A stretch of DNA of 64,000 bases from Polynucleobacter sp. AM-7D1 (GCF_018688455.1 NZ_CP061319.1:1612001-1676000), one strand, 5' to 3'. Counted from the stretch's first letter, positions 34,460 through 43,767 are shown. The notes: a model not told the origin generated them from the letters alone. A program made the numbers and translations.

Positions 34460-34960
34460 ATGAATATGAATCGATTAATAAAACATCTCTGGTCTCATAG
34501 TCGCAAGGTAGAGAAATGCTTTTCCAAGGAAGATCTTGCCGCAATAACAAATGCGATTCGAGATAGTGAGGCTCAACATTCGGGTCAAATCTGTTTTGCC
34601 GTGGAAGGTGCCCTGGATACGCTTGCCTTGTTAAAAGACTTAAGCCCTAGAGATCGTGCAATTGAAGTCTTTACCAATCTCAGAGTTTGGGATACCGAGC
34701 ACAATAATGGGGTGCTCATTTATATTTTATTAGCCGATCATGCTGTAGAGATAATTGCCGATAGAGGCATTCATTCAAATGCGGATGCCAGTGCGTGGGA
34801 TGTTATTTGTCATGAGATCGAATCCAAATTTGCGCTCAATGAATATCAGGCTGGCATTTTGTCTGGAATTGAAATGGTGAGTCAACTATTGCAAAGTCAA
34901 TTCCCAGGTAAATCATCTTCAGATAATGAAATCCCAGATACGCCAGTTTTAATGAATTAG
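34460..34960 (+). CDS. Second, short TPM-domain protein
   Basis: 166 residues lacking a signal peptide. The core shows TPM-domain features ([69 protein letters not shown], here [19 protein letters not shown]). It is followed by a helix-rich C-terminus with GIEMVSQLL. The start at 34460 has a GGGGAG site 9 nt upstream. In many genomes lemA is followed by two TPM genes; here the trio interrupts a copper operon. Confidence 0.85.
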   Translation: MNMNRLIKHLWSHSRKVEKCFSKEDLAAITNAIRDSEAQHSGQICFAVEGALDTLALLKDLSPRDRAIEVFTNLRVWDTEHNNGVLIYILLADHAVEIIADRGIHSNADASAWDVICHEIESKFALNEYQAGILSGIEMVSQLLQSQFPGKSSSDNEIPDTPVLMN

Positions 34961-34977
34961 GTAAACAAGGATTTGCA

Positions 34978-37326
34978 ATGAGTAAGCACAATGAGAACAA
35001 TCATCATGAGCATGGACACGATCACTCCCATCACGAACATTCTTCAGATGAAAATTCCTTGAAGGATCCTGTTTGTGGGATGACGGTCACTTCTCAGTCT
35101 AAGCATAGTTACTCGCTTAAGAATATTGCGTATTATTTTTGCAGCAATGGTTGTAAAGAAAAATTTATTGGAGCGCCCAGCAAGTATCTAGATGGGGGAC
35201 TAAAGGACTCAGAGTCGCCTGCTTCGGTGGCCGGCACAATTTATACCTGCCCCATGCATCCGCAAATTCGGCAGAATCAACCAGGTAATTGCCCAATTTG
35301 TGGAATGAGTTTAGAGCCTCTGTTGCCTGAATTAGAGGAAGAAGAAAATCCAGAATTAGTTGATTTTCAAAGACGATTTTGGTGGACGCTGCCTTTGACG
35401 ACAGTGGTGACTGTCCTTGCGATGTTTGGCCATAAACTTAATCTACTAGAGTCTCAAACCCAAACCTGGGTTGAATTATTCCTATCCTTACCAATTGTTA
35501 TATGGGCAGGATGGCCATTCTTTCATCGAGGCTGGCAATCCATAGCCAATCGCAGTCCAAATATGTGGACTTTGATTGGATTGGGAACAGGTGCTGCATT
35601 TTTGTATAGCGTTGTTGCTACGGTAGCTCCACAAGTATTTCCTGCTTCCTTTATGTCTATGGGCAGGATTGGTGTGTATTTTGAGGCAGCCGCCGTCATT
35701 ATTTCATTGACTCTGCTTGGTCAGGTGTTGGAACTAAAGGCACGTTCACAAACTTCTGCGGCAATTAAATCCTTGCTGGGCTTAGCGCCTAAAACAGCTA
35801 GAAGAATTAAGGGCGATGGATCTGAGGAAGATATTCCTTTATCAAATGTTCATATTGAAGACTTATTGAGGGTGCGCCCAGGTGAAAAAGTGCCTGTTGA
35901 TGGCGTCATTGTTGAAGGCTCTAGTGCGCTTGATGAATCCATGCTTACCGGGGAGCCATTGCCAGTTACTAAGCGTATCGGTGATCGTGTGATTGGAGCA
36001 ACGATGAATACCAATGGCGCATTGATTATTAAAGCCGAGCGTGTTGGTTCATCAACCATGCTGGCTCAAATTGTGCAAATGGTAGCTCAAGCCCAACGCT
36101 CCAGAGCACCAATGCAGCGAATGGCAGATATTGTTGCGGGATATTTTGTCGTAACGGTTGTAGCGATAGCTTTACTGACTTTTTTCATTTGGGGGATCTT
36201 TGGCCCCGAACCAAGTTGGGTCTTTGGTTTAATCAATGCGGTTTCGGTATTAATCATTGCTTGCCCTTGTGCACTAGGTCTTGCCACGCCAATGTCGATT
36301 ATGGTTGCTACTGGTAAAGGGGCGACAAAGGGAATTTTGTTCCGCGACGCTGCGGCCATTGAAAATCTTCGTAAGGTGAACACCCTCATTATTGATAAAA
36401 CAGGCACCTTAACAGAGGGTAAGCCAATTTTTGATAGAGTTATTCCTGCGCCCAGCTTTGATGGTAATGAGGTCTTAAAGCTTGCAGCAAGTCTTGATCA
36501 GGGCAGTGAGCATCCCCTTGCCGATGCAATTGTTCGCGCCGCAAGAGACCGCAATTTGCCATTAGAGAAACCCGAAAACTTTGAATCAAGTTCAGGAATT
36601 GGAGTTCAAGGTAGCGTTGGCTTGTTTCATTTGGCGTTGGGTAATACTGCATTGATGGATAAGCTGGGAGTTTCTGTTGATATTTTGAAAGCCCAAGCAG
36701 AGGAGCTCCGCTCTGAAGGCGCTAGCGTGATGCATTTAGCTATCAACGGAAAGCTTGCTGGACTTTTAGCTGTCTCTGATCCTATTAAGGCTACTACGCC
36801 AGAGGCTTTGCAAACCTTAAGAGAGGCGGGATTGCGAATTGTGATGGCAACTGGAGATGGATTAACAACTGCTCAATCTGTTGGCAAGCGCCTTGGGATT
36901 GAAGAGGTCTATGGAGAGGTTAAGCCAGCAGATAAGCTCGAATTGGTAACTCGACTACAAAATGAAGGTCGGCTTGTTGCAATGGCAGGTGATGGCATCA
37001 ATGATGCTCCAGCTTTAGCAAAAGCCAATGTTGGTATTGCTATGGGCACCGGTACTGACGTTGCTATGAATAGCGCCCAAATTACTTTAGTTAAAGGTGA
37101 TCTCAGAGGTATTGCGATTGCTAAGTCGCTTTCAGACGATACGGTAGGCAATATGAAGCAAAACCTAGTGTTTGCGTTTCTTTATAACGCACTGGGCATT
37201 CCTATTGCTGCTGGTCTCTTATATCCTTTCACTGGATGGTTACTCTCACCATTAATTGCTGCACTTGCCATGAGCTTGAGCTCAGCCTCGGTCATTACAA
37301 ATGCGTTACGTTTAAGGAGAAATTAA
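34978..37326 (+). CDS. copA: Cu(I)-exporting P1B-type ATPase with YHS and metal-binding N-terminus
   Basis: A 782-residue inner membrane copper exporter. The N-terminus is His-rich ([13 protein letters not shown]), then a YHS domain (DPVCGMTV...[11 protein letters not shown]), then a Cys-rich metal-binding domain ([27 protein letters not shown] read in parts: CPMHPQ and CPICGM); no HMA domain is present. The membrane metal site is CPCALG (C429-C431), the phosphorylated Asp is D473 in DKTGTLTEG, and the hinge is GDGINDAP. The last helices have YNALGIP and MSLSSASV, typical of P1B-1 Cu(I) pumps. Confidence 0.95.
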   Translation: MSKHNENNHHEHGHDHSHHEHSSDENSLKDPVCGMTVTSQSKHSYSLKNIAYYFCSNGCKEKFIGAPSKYLDGGLKDSESPASVAGTIYTCPMHPQIRQNQPGNCPICGMSLEPLLPELEEEENPELVDFQRRFWWTLPLTTVVTVLAMFGHKLNLLESQTQTWVELFLSLPIVIWAGWPFFHRGWQSIANRSPNMWTLIGLGTGAAFLYSVVATVAPQVFPASFMSMGRIGVYFEAAAVIISLTLLGQVLELKARSQTSAAIKSLLGLAPKTARRIKGDGSEEDIPLSNVHIEDLLRVRPGEKVPVDGVIVEGSSALDESMLTGEPLPVTKRIGDRVIGATMNTNGALIIKAERVGSSTMLAQIVQMVAQAQRSRAPMQRMADIVAGYFVVTVVAIALLTFFIWGIFGPEPSWVFGLINAVSVLIIACPCALGLATPMSIMVATGKGATKGILFRDAAAIENLRKVNTLIIDKTGTLTEGKPIFDRVIPAPSFDGNEVLKLAASLDQGSEHPLADAIVRAARDRNLPLEKPENFESSSGIGVQGSVGLFHLALGNTALMDKLGVSVDILKAQAEELRSEGASVMHLAINGKLAGLLAVSDPIKATTPEALQTLREAGLRIVMATGDGLTTAQSVGKRLGIEEVYGEVKPADKLELVTRLQNEGRLVAMAGDGINDAPALAKANVGIAMGTGTDVAMNSAQITLVKGDLRGIAIAKSLSDDTVGNMKQNLVFAFLYNALGIPIAAGLLYPFTGWLLSPLIAALAMSLSSASVITNALRLRRN

Positions 37327-37328
37327 TC

Positions 37329-37559
37329 ATGGAAAAGTCATTTCATCCGTTCTCTGAGCTATTCCTTCAATTAGGACTACCTTCTGATGGTAATAGTATT
37401 AAGGCGTTCATTGATCGGCATGCGCCTTTAGATGAAGCGATTGAATTAGCTGATGCACCATTCTGGACACCATCTCAAGCAAGGCTTCTTCGTGATGAGT
37501 TGCTTTTAGATGCTGATTGGGCCGAGATTGTGGATCAGTTAAATAAAGACTTACGTTAA
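37329..37559 (+). CDS. DUF2789 family protein
   Basis: A 76-residue cytoplasmic protein (MEKSFHPFSELFLQLGLPSD; LADAPFWTPSQARLLRDE; DADWAEIVDQLN) that matches the small DUF2789 family. It is 2 bp after copA and so probably the last gene of the copper transcript. The function is unknown. Confidence 0.85.
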   Translation: MEKSFHPFSELFLQLGLPSDGNSIKAFIDRHAPLDEAIELADAPFWTPSQARLLRDELLLDADWAEIVDQLNKDLR

Positions 37560-37691
37560 GCAGGTCGCTCAGTTTTGGGTGAGAGTTAGCGTACTCGGAT
37601 TATTGAATTGATGGGTTGAGATCACCGTCGAGAAGAGACTAGTTGCAGGAATCAACTTCAAAGTCTCAAATCGGCCAATAAATGCCATTGC

Positions 37692-38042
37692 CTATAGCAG
37701 ATTAATTCCAAAGCCCTTCATCATCAAGGCAAATAGGCCAAAGCAGATGACTGTTGCCACTACGCAAGCCCCCATCGTTAGCCAAAATCCTAACTTTGGA
37801 AGTAGCAGTGGAAACAATAGAAACATTGGCAATGTTGGAATCACATACCAAAAGGTGTAATAGGCATGATTGGCTATCTTTTCCTCGGGCTGGTTTTCAA
37901 CATACAACCACACCAGAGTTAAAAGCGTCATCAAGGGCAATGCCGCAATAAAGCCACCCAGTCGATCGCTTCGCTTTGCAACTTCAGAAATGAATACAAC
38001 CATCCCTGCTGTTAGGAGATACTTAGTAATAATCCAAGCCAT
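37692..38042 (-). CDS. DUF3147 family small membrane protein
   Basis: A 116-residue protein with four hydrophobic helices, including MAWIITKYLLTAGMVVFISE, GGFIAALPLMTLLTLVWLYVE, and two C-terminal helices. This is the pattern of DUF3147, possibly a small exporter-like protein. It stands between the copper module and the TonB-like gene on the opposite strand. I chose ATG 38042; ten extra codons upstream are possible. Confidence 0.8.
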   Translation of the reverse strand: MAWIITKYLLTAGMVVFISEVAKRSDRLGGFIAALPLMTLLTLVWLYVENQPEEKIANHAYYTFWYVIPTLPMFLLFPLLLPKLGFWLTMGACVVATVICFGLFALMMKGFGINLL

Positions 38043-38132
38043 AGACGCCTTAAGTGTTTTTGCTTGCCCCATTATAGGAATATCGTTTAAAACGACATTA
38101 CAAATATATGCGCATAGACGTATGTACGTGAA

Positions 38133-38942
38133 CTACTTTCTTTGATTTAGATTGCTTGACCCCCATTGATCTAGCTGTCGCTGATTATGAGCGGCCACAC
38201 CTTCAATAGAATCCTGAGGTAATTGTTTGAGGCACTCTGCTAATGCTTCAGGACTGAGTTTTTCGGCAGGCTTATTTTGTTTTATCTCTTGTGGCGATTT
38301 GCCATCCCAAGCAAAGGGATTATTAAATGATGGAGGATCAGGTAAACAGTCATCGCTATAAATTGGCGTGTCATCAGTGGCAAATGGCGTAAACGAAATT
38401 GTCTTTTCAAAGATGAGGGGTTTACCAGTTGGCGTGGGTGGTGGCGGTGGCATTGAATAAATTGCTTTACGAGCAAGGGCTTCAGCCTTATCAGATGTCT
38501 TCCAGAGTGTTTCAACTTTAGTGATGCTTCCATTTGGAGCAATCTCGATTCTGAATCTCACCTGCCCTTGATCGGCACCTTCAACAGCTGTTCCCATCAT
38601 GCTACGCACTTGCTTGCCCCAGGTGTGTCTGTAGCCTTTACTATTTTTTAATGTGTAGGTTGAGGCAAAAGCCCATTCCTCTGCTGTTGGGGCATTTGGA
38701 GCTGCTTGTGTTGCTGGGGCCTTCTTTGTGAGCGTCTGATTCTTCTGGATGTTGACGGGCTCTTGCTTTTCTTGCGGCTCGTTCAGTTTGATAACAACGA
38801 CATCTTCTTTAACTGTTTTTAGCGGCTTTACTGTTGATGGAGCCCATAAAAGTAGAAAGCAGACATGTAAAGCTAAAGAGACGACAAGCGCCGACTTAAA
38901 AGCAGACTGTGGCGTTTGAATAAGGCGATTAAGACGGAACAA
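38133..38942 (-). CDS. TonB-like energy transducer
   Basis: A 269-residue protein with an N-terminal membrane anchor (about residues 17-35, SALVVSLALHVCFLLLWAP). A periplasmic Pro/Lys/Gln-rich linker follows, then a TonB-C-like domain (VRFRIEIAPNGSITKVETLWKTSDKAEALARKAIYSMPPPP). ExbB and ExbD genes are not adjacent. It starts 3 bp after the ArsR-rhodanese gene and is probably co-transcribed with it. The receptor it serves is unknown. Confidence 0.75.
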   Translation of the reverse strand: MFRLNRLIQTPQSAFKSALVVSLALHVCFLLLWAPSTVKPLKTVKEDVVVIKLNEPQEKQEPVNIQKNQTLTKKAPATQAAPNAPTAEEWAFASTYTLKNSKGYRHTWGKQVRSMMGTAVEGADQGQVRFRIEIAPNGSITKVETLWKTSDKAEALARKAIYSMPPPPPTPTGKPLIFEKTISFTPFATDDTPIYSDDCLPDPPSFNNPFAWDGKSPQEIKQNKPAEKLSPEALAECLKQLPQDSIEGVAAHNQRQLDQWGSSNLNQRK

Positions 38943-38945
38943 TCA

Positions 38946-39620
38946 CTACTCGTCTTGTTTAGCTAGCTTCAAATTCATATTGAGCCAATTGGGTATGCCA
39001 TCTTCTGCTCGTACTGCCTTAAATCCTTTTTCTCTGAGGCGCTTTACAGCTTCATAAGATAGTACGCAGTACGTGCCCCTACAGTAAGCGACAATCGTTT
39101 TAGATTTTGGAAAATCCCCCAATCTCTCTTCTAATTCCTCAAGGGTGATATTGAGTGCCCCTTCAAGATGGGAGTGAGCGTACTCTTCACTAGGCCGCAC
39201 ATCTAAAAGCGTGATTTCTCCACGCTTGGCTAATTTAAGTACTTGATTAACTGGCATGCCTTCTAAGCTATCTCGCGAGGTGAGGTACTTATTGACGAGG
39301 CTATCGACTTCTTCAATGTGGCGCTGTCCAACACCTTGTAGCTTTAAGAACAAATCAATGACATCTGAGTCCGCTATCTCATAAACAATGGATTTACCTT
39401 GTCTGATCGTATTCACAATGCCTACTTGTTTAAGTACTTGTAGATGTTGCGATACATTGGCAATTGGCAGCTTAACCTTTTTAGCTAGGTCTTCAACAGC
39501 TGTAGGGCACTGAATAATCAGTTCAATCAGCTCTAAGCGCACTTCTGAGCCAAGGGCTTTCCCGAGTTTGGCGAATTGCTCGAAAAGTTTTTGCTTGAAA
39601 GTAGATTTTTGTTTAGGCAT
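38946..39620 (-). CDS. ArsR-family regulator fused to a rhodanese domain
   Basis: 224 residues. An ArsR winged helix (about 10-95: GSEVRLELIELIIQCPTAVEDLAKK; IANVSQHLQVLKQVGIV) is joined to a C-terminal rhodanese domain (about 120-215) with the active-site loop CRGTYCVLS. Such fusions suggest sensing of persulfide, sulfur or thiol-reactive compounds through the catalytic Cys. I start at 39620 because an upstream ATG (39626) lies inside the proposed operator. It is divergent from a gene pair that includes another rhodanese. Confidence 0.88.
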   Translation of the reverse strand: MPKQKSTFKQKLFEQFAKLGKALGSEVRLELIELIIQCPTAVEDLAKKVKLPIANVSQHLQVLKQVGIVNTIRQGKSIVYEIADSDVIDLFLKLQGVGQRHIEEVDSLVNKYLTSRDSLEGMPVNQVLKLAKRGEITLLDVRPSEEYAHSHLEGALNITLEELEERLGDFPKSKTIVAYCRGTYCVLSYEAVKRLREKGFKAVRAEDGIPNWLNMNLKLAKQDE

Positions 39621-39644
39621 AATCATTCAATGATTTTATTGAAT
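39621..39644. promoter_or_regulatory. Candidate ArsR-type operator in the divergent gap
   Basis: A perfect inverted repeat ATTCAAT - 6 nt - ATTGAAT (625-631 and 638-644 of the 39,000 block) lies in the 40-bp gap between the regulator and the divergent operon. A second overlapping repeat AATCATT / AATGATT shares its left arm. The position fits auto-repression and control of the divergent genes. Confidence 0.6.
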
Positions 39645-39660
39645 ATAAGTGAGGATGTAA

Positions 39661-40086
39661 ATGCTTAAAAAGCTCGTGGGGGTCATTATCTCTTTGTTCT
39701 CATTAAGCGTTCTTGCTAACAGCCCTGTCCCGCTAGAGATTAACGGGCAAAAAGCCTTGGTATTCATTAATCAAGATCCTCCTGGGACCAGATGTAACAC
39801 CAATGTTCAAATTGCCGCAGAAATTGCTAATGCGTATCGACTACCAATTTTGGTTCTGCCCCAAACAGCCGTTCCGCCATTAACGCCAGCTCCTTCAGTT
39901 TGGTACAACGGACAAAACATAGCGGCAAGTGGTGGCGCTCACAATGGCATGGTGAGCTATCAAATCATTGCGGACATTCTGGAGTTAGAGGGAACCACCA
40001 AGCAGAAGAAGCAAGGTAAGTTATTTAACGATAGCGTCAGACCTGAATTCGATAAGTTCAAATCAACTATTAAGACTGGGAAATAA
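39661..40086 (+). CDS. Periplasmic protein of unknown family in the rhodanese cluster
   Basis: 141 residues with a signal peptide (cut near LANS). The mature part VPLEINGQKALVFINQDPPGTRCNTNVQIAAEIAN and LPQTAVPPLTPAPSVWYNGQNIAASGGAHNGMVSYQIIADIL suggests a thioredoxin-like fold with one conserved-looking Cys, but I do not recognise the family. A GAGGAT site precedes the ATG. It is followed directly by the rhodanese gene. Confidence 0.65.
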   Translation: MLKKLVGVIISLFSLSVLANSPVPLEINGQKALVFINQDPPGTRCNTNVQIAAEIANAYRLPILVLPQTAVPPLTPAPSVWYNGQNIAASGGAHNGMVSYQIIADILELEGTTKQKKQGKLFNDSVRPEFDKFKSTIKTGK

Positions 40087-40542
40087 ATGAGAAAACTATT
40101 CATTGCGCTTGCGCTCACATCATTCATAGCAAGCCCTACATTTGCTGATAACAAAGCTATTGCTGTTGATGAGATGGCGGGTTATCTTGAGTTTGTGGAC
40201 TATGGCGGTGCTACGATATTTCCTGAGCAGATACCCGCAGAAGAATATAAGAAGATGATGGTGATTGATGCTAGAGATAAGGCTCAGTTTGATAAGAGCC
40301 ATATTCCTGGAGCAGTCAACATTGAGTGGCGCCAAGTCTTGGCACAAAAGGATAAGATTCCTAAGAACAAGCCTGTCTTAATCTACTGTAATACCGGCAG
40401 TCTCTCAGCTCAGGCAGGCTTTGCTTTGCGTGTTGCTGGCTATGAGAATTTGCGCATTCTTCAAGGTGGCTATGAAGAGTGGAAAACTAAAGGTGGCATG
40501 GATGCTTACAAGAAGGCTGTTAACAAACAACCTAAGCACTAG
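40087..40542 (+). CDS. Periplasmic rhodanese-domain protein
   Basis: 151 residues with a signal peptide (about 1-20, ending SPTFAD). The rhodanese domain has VIDARDKAQFDKSHIPGAVNIEW and the active-site loop YCNTGSLSAQAG, with Cys as persulfide carrier. It abuts the preceding gene and lies 3 bp before a methyltransferase gene, so the three form an operon. It likely handles sulfur species in the periplasm. Confidence 0.85.
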   Translation: MRKLFIALALTSFIASPTFADNKAIAVDEMAGYLEFVDYGGATIFPEQIPAEEYKKMMVIDARDKAQFDKSHIPGAVNIEWRQVLAQKDKIPKNKPVLIYCNTGSLSAQAGFALRVAGYENLRILQGGYEEWKTKGGMDAYKKAVNKQPKH

Positions 40543-40545
40543 CAA

Positions 40546-41160
40546 ATGAACAAAAAAGAACACTGGGAGAAGGTCTACGGCGACAAGGCACCGGATGCGG
40601 TGAGTTGGTATGCGCCACACCTTGATACATCCCTCAGTCTTATTCATCAAGCAGCACACAGTAAAGATGCCGTCATTATTGATATTGGTGGTGGCGAATC
40701 TACGCTAGTTGACGACCTTTTGTCTGAGGGTTATGAGGACATCAGCGTTTTAGATATTTCTCAAAAAGCAATTGATGTAGCTAGAGATCGTATTGGCAAG
40801 CGGGCTGTTCAGGTTCACTGGTACTGCGCTGATATTACGCAAGCAACATTACCTCAAGGCTATTTTGATGTTTGGCACGATAGAGCCGTCTTTCATTTTC
40901 TAACTGAAGAAGCACAACGAGCAAGATATGTAGAACAAGTGATGCGTTCAGTGAAGCATGGTGGCTATGTGATTATGTCCACCTTTGGACCCGAGGGCCC
41001 TGAGAAATGTAGCGGATTAGATGTTGTTCGCTATGACTCAGAAAATCTTCATGGGCAGTTTGGCAAGACATTCAAGCTAATTGATAGCTCAACAGAGCTA
41101 CATCAAACTCCAATGGGCACTACGCAACAGTTCTTGTATTGCTTTTGTAGGATGGAATAG
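40546..41160 (+). CDS. Class I SAM-dependent methyltransferase
   Basis: A 204-residue protein of the Methyltransf_25/12 type. It begins EHWEKVYGDKAPDAVSWYAPH, then motif I VIIDIGGGESTLVDDLL, DISQKAIDVARDRI and the post-motif FDVWHDRAVFHFLTE, ending with FLYCFCRME. The sequence WYxPH...HDRAVFHFL is seen in a group often annotated as thiol or metalloid methyltransferases, but the substrate cannot be told. It is third in the rhodanese operon. Confidence 0.8.
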   Translation: MNKKEHWEKVYGDKAPDAVSWYAPHLDTSLSLIHQAAHSKDAVIIDIGGGESTLVDDLLSEGYEDISVLDISQKAIDVARDRIGKRAVQVHWYCADITQATLPQGYFDVWHDRAVFHFLTEEAQRARYVEQVMRSVKHGGYVIMSTFGPEGPEKCSGLDVVRYDSENLHGQFGKTFKLIDSSTELHQTPMGTTQQFLYCFCRME

Positions 41161-41229
41161 GCTGCACTTAGCTTAGATATTTTTTTTACCCAAGTAGGGA
41201 TCGTTCGATGTAACAAGTTTGTTGTTTAG

Positions 41230-41269
41230 GCTATCATACACTATATAAAAATATATAGTGTATGATAGC
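41230..41269. promoter_or_regulatory. Perfect 18-bp inverted repeat upstream of the ABC exporter operon
   Basis: The arms GCTATCATACACTATATA (41230-41247) and its exact reverse complement (41252-41269) are separated by AAAA. It lies 150 bp before the exporter operon and 70 bp after the methyltransferase gene. No T-run follows on either strand, so an operator or cruciform is more likely than a terminator. The rest of the 261-bp gap (41161-41421) shows no gene. Confidence 0.6.
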
Positions 41270-41421
41270 TCTAAGTAGTACAAAAAGATCAATATTAGAG
41301 ATTAATAACGATTGCGTTGATTTCCATCGTAATAGGTAATTAAATCACCCCTTAAACAACTAAAGGGAGCATGATCAAAAGGTAGGCATCTTTTATTCAA
41401 GTACATTAATGGCTCAAAAAA

Positions 41422-42579
41422 ATGAATACCACCATTAAATTAAAAGAACTTTTTAGTTCACTGCTGCTCCGAATGCGTGAATTGGACATTACCCGTCGTC
41501 AATTACTGATGGGTCTCACACTCACATTTTTATTAGTCGTATTTGGATTTGTTGTTCTAAATTCTGGTCCCTTAGCCTCTACTAAAGTGACGACCATTAA
41601 AGTCAGCGACCAATCGCTTGCACCTACGCTATTCGGGGTAGGAACAGTTGAAGCCAGGCGGGCGTATTTGATGGGGCCGGTAGTTGCTGGACGCGTTTTA
41701 AATGTGTATGTGGATGTGGGTAATTTGGTTAAAGAGGGGCAATTACTTGCCGAGATGGATTCTATTGATTTGAGCCAGAAAATGGTTGCTGCTCAGGCAC
41801 AAGTGACTGATGCAAAGGCACGTTTACTACTAGCTTCAGAAACGCATAAGCGTTATGTTGAATTGGGTAATAAGAATTTTATTAGTCCAATTGTTGTTGA
41901 AGGAAAGTCACAAGAGCTCAATTCAGCAAAAGCGATTGTTCAAAAAACGACCGCTGATTTGGCTGGGCTTAAACAACAAGAGCTTAATATTAAATTAAGG
42001 GCTCCAGTAGATGGGATCATTACATCTAGGGATGCCGAGCCAGGCTCAACCGTTATTGCTGGTCAGGCAGTTTTAAAGTTAATCGACCCAACGAGCCTAT
42101 GGATTAAGACGCGTTTTGACCAAGGTAAGTCAATGGGATTAGCCGTTGGCTTAGATGCAAATGTGATATTGCGCTCTAATCCACATCACCCAATCTCGGG
42201 CAAGGTAGTTCGCGTTGAGATGCTCAGTGATAGCGTTGCAGAAGAACGCATCGCCCAAATTGAAATGATAGATATGCCTAAGACTGTTTCAATTGGAGAG
42301 ATGGCAGAAGTAACATTGCAATTAGCCCCCAGTGAATATGGCCTTAGCTTGCCCAACGCAAGCATTAAAAAGAGGGGTGATGAAACTGGGGTATGGGTAC
42401 TCAAAGATGGCAAGCCCCACTTTGCTCGGGTACAAATTGGACAAAACGGCTTAAATGGTCAAGTGGTTATTCTGAGTGGACTTAAGAGTGGTGATGAAGT
42501 TGTTCTCTATAGCGATGCTGAAATTAAAGAAGGGCAGCGCATTAAGGTAGTTGATTCTTTATTGAAGAAATCACCGTGA
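41422..42579 (+). CDS. HlyD-type membrane fusion protein of an ABC exporter (DevB-like)
   Basis: A 385-residue periplasmic adaptor. It has one N-terminal membrane helix (about 30-48, LLMGLTLTFLLVVFGFVVLN), then the barrel-sandwich halves (VAGRVLNVYVDVGNLVKEGQLLAEMD and LRAPVDGIITSRDAEPGS) around a short coiled-coil hairpin, and a beta-barrel and membrane-proximal domain. Its stop overlaps the GTG of the permease gene. The partner outer membrane channel is not in this operon. Confidence 0.9.
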   Translation: MNTTIKLKELFSSLLLRMRELDITRRQLLMGLTLTFLLVVFGFVVLNSGPLASTKVTTIKVSDQSLAPTLFGVGTVEARRAYLMGPVVAGRVLNVYVDVGNLVKEGQLLAEMDSIDLSQKMVAAQAQVTDAKARLLLASETHKRYVELGNKNFISPIVVEGKSQELNSAKAIVQKTTADLAGLKQQELNIKLRAPVDGIITSRDAEPGSTVIAGQAVLKLIDPTSLWIKTRFDQGKSMGLAVGLDANVILRSNPHHPISGKVVRVEMLSDSVAEERIAQIEMIDMPKTVSIGEMAEVTLQLAPSEYGLSLPNASIKKRGDETGVWVLKDGKPHFARVQIGQNGLNGQVVILSGLKSGDEVVLYSDAEIKEGQRIKVVDSLLKKSP

Positions 42580-43766
42580 TTAGCCTAGCGGGTCGTGACA
42601 TTGCGCATTCTTGGGGTAAGTTTGCTCTAACGGGATTGGGTCTTGGACTGCTAATCGGTGTCACTCTAACAATGGCAGGGGTATATCGAGGCATGGTGGA
42701 TGATGCCATGGCCCTACTAAACAATAGTGGTGCAGATCTTTGGGTGGTACAAAAAGATACCCAAGGCCCTTATGCTGAAGCATCCAGCATTCGAGATGAC
42801 TATGTAAGAGGTGTGCTGGGAATGCCAGGCGTTGCACGCGCAGCTAACATTACCTATCTCACAATGCAGGTTCGTAAAGGACAAAGTGATACTCGAGTCA
42901 TGGTGGTTGGGGTAGAAAGTGGGCAGCTTGGTGAGCCGGCCTATTTGATTTCCGGTCGACATATTGTTCAGTCACACTATGAAGCATTGGCGGATGTTAA
43001 AACGGGGTTTGAGCTAAACGACCTCATTCAAATTAAGCGCCATCAGTATCGGGTGGTGGGTTTAACTCGCCGTATGGTCTCATCGGGTGGCGATCCCATG
43101 GTATTCATTCCCATTAAAGACGCACAAGAGGCGCAATTTTTAAAGGACAACGATGCGATTCTGAATGATCGTGCCAGAAACGTAGCCAATCCCAGTTTGA
43201 ATCGCCCTATTCCTGGCTTATTAGATGCCATTACAGCATCGCAATCTACCAATCACAGCGTTAATGCCATCCTTGTTCAAATCCAATCCGGCAGTAGTCC
43301 AGAGGAAGTAGCCAAACCAATCCGTCGCTGGAAACATCTTGAGGTGTATACAAGGGCGCAGATGGAAGAAATCCTTGTTGCCAAGTTGATCGCAAATTCC
43401 GCAAAACAAATTGGTATGTTTCTAGTGATCTTGGCGGTAGTAAGCGCTGCCATTGTGGCTTTCATTATCTACACCATGACCCTAGGAAAGATTAGGGAGA
43501 TTGCCGTGTTGAAATTGATTGGCACTCAAAATAGTACTATTGGCAGCATGATTCTGCAGCAAGCCCTTGGCTTGGGGTTAATTGGTTTTGTTGTGGGAAA
43601 AACTTCTGCTACTTTTTGGGCGCCGCTGTTTCCAAAGTATGTTTTATTAGAGCCTGTAGACGCAATCATCGGATTCATTTTAGTGATGGTCATATGCGCT
43701 TTAGCTAGTACCTTGGCGATTAGAGCTGCTTTGCTGGTAGATCCCGCCCAAGCAATTGGAGGCTGA
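42576..43766 (+). CDS. FtsX/MacB-type ABC permease (DevC-like)
   Basis: 396 residues, GTG start overlapping the adaptor stop. It has an N-terminal helix (about 15-36), a large periplasmic domain (about 40-270), and three C-terminal helices (about 280-390, IGMFLVILAVVSAAIVAFIIYTM; GLGLIGFVVGK; IIGFILVMVICALASTLAI). The order of adaptor, permease, ATPase is that of DevBCA exporters. The exported compound is unknown. Confidence 0.9.
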   Translation: MISLAGRDIAHSWGKFALTGLGLGLLIGVTLTMAGVYRGMVDDAMALLNNSGADLWVVQKDTQGPYAEASSIRDDYVRGVLGMPGVARAANITYLTMQVRKGQSDTRVMVVGVESGQLGEPAYLISGRHIVQSHYEALADVKTGFELNDLIQIKRHQYRVVGLTRRMVSSGGDPMVFIPIKDAQEAQFLKDNDAILNDRARNVANPSLNRPIPGLLDAITASQSTNHSVNAILVQIQSGSSPEEVAKPIRRWKHLEVYTRAQMEEILVAKLIANSAKQIGMFLVILAVVSAAIVAFIIYTMTLGKIREIAVLKLIGTQNSTIGSMILQQALGLGLIGFVVGKTSATFWAPLFPKYVLLEPVDAIIGFILVMVICALASTLAIRAALLVDPAQAIGG

Positions 43767-43767
43767 T

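Noticed and set aside
41230..41269. The 18-bp palindrome as a Rho-independent terminator of the methyltransferase operon
   Set aside because: No T-run follows on either strand and the stem is AT-rich; an operator or cruciform is more plausible.
42186..43465. Minus-strand frames opposite the ABC exporter genes
   Set aside because: They lie wholly within convincing coding sequence on the plus strand and show no recognisable motifs.
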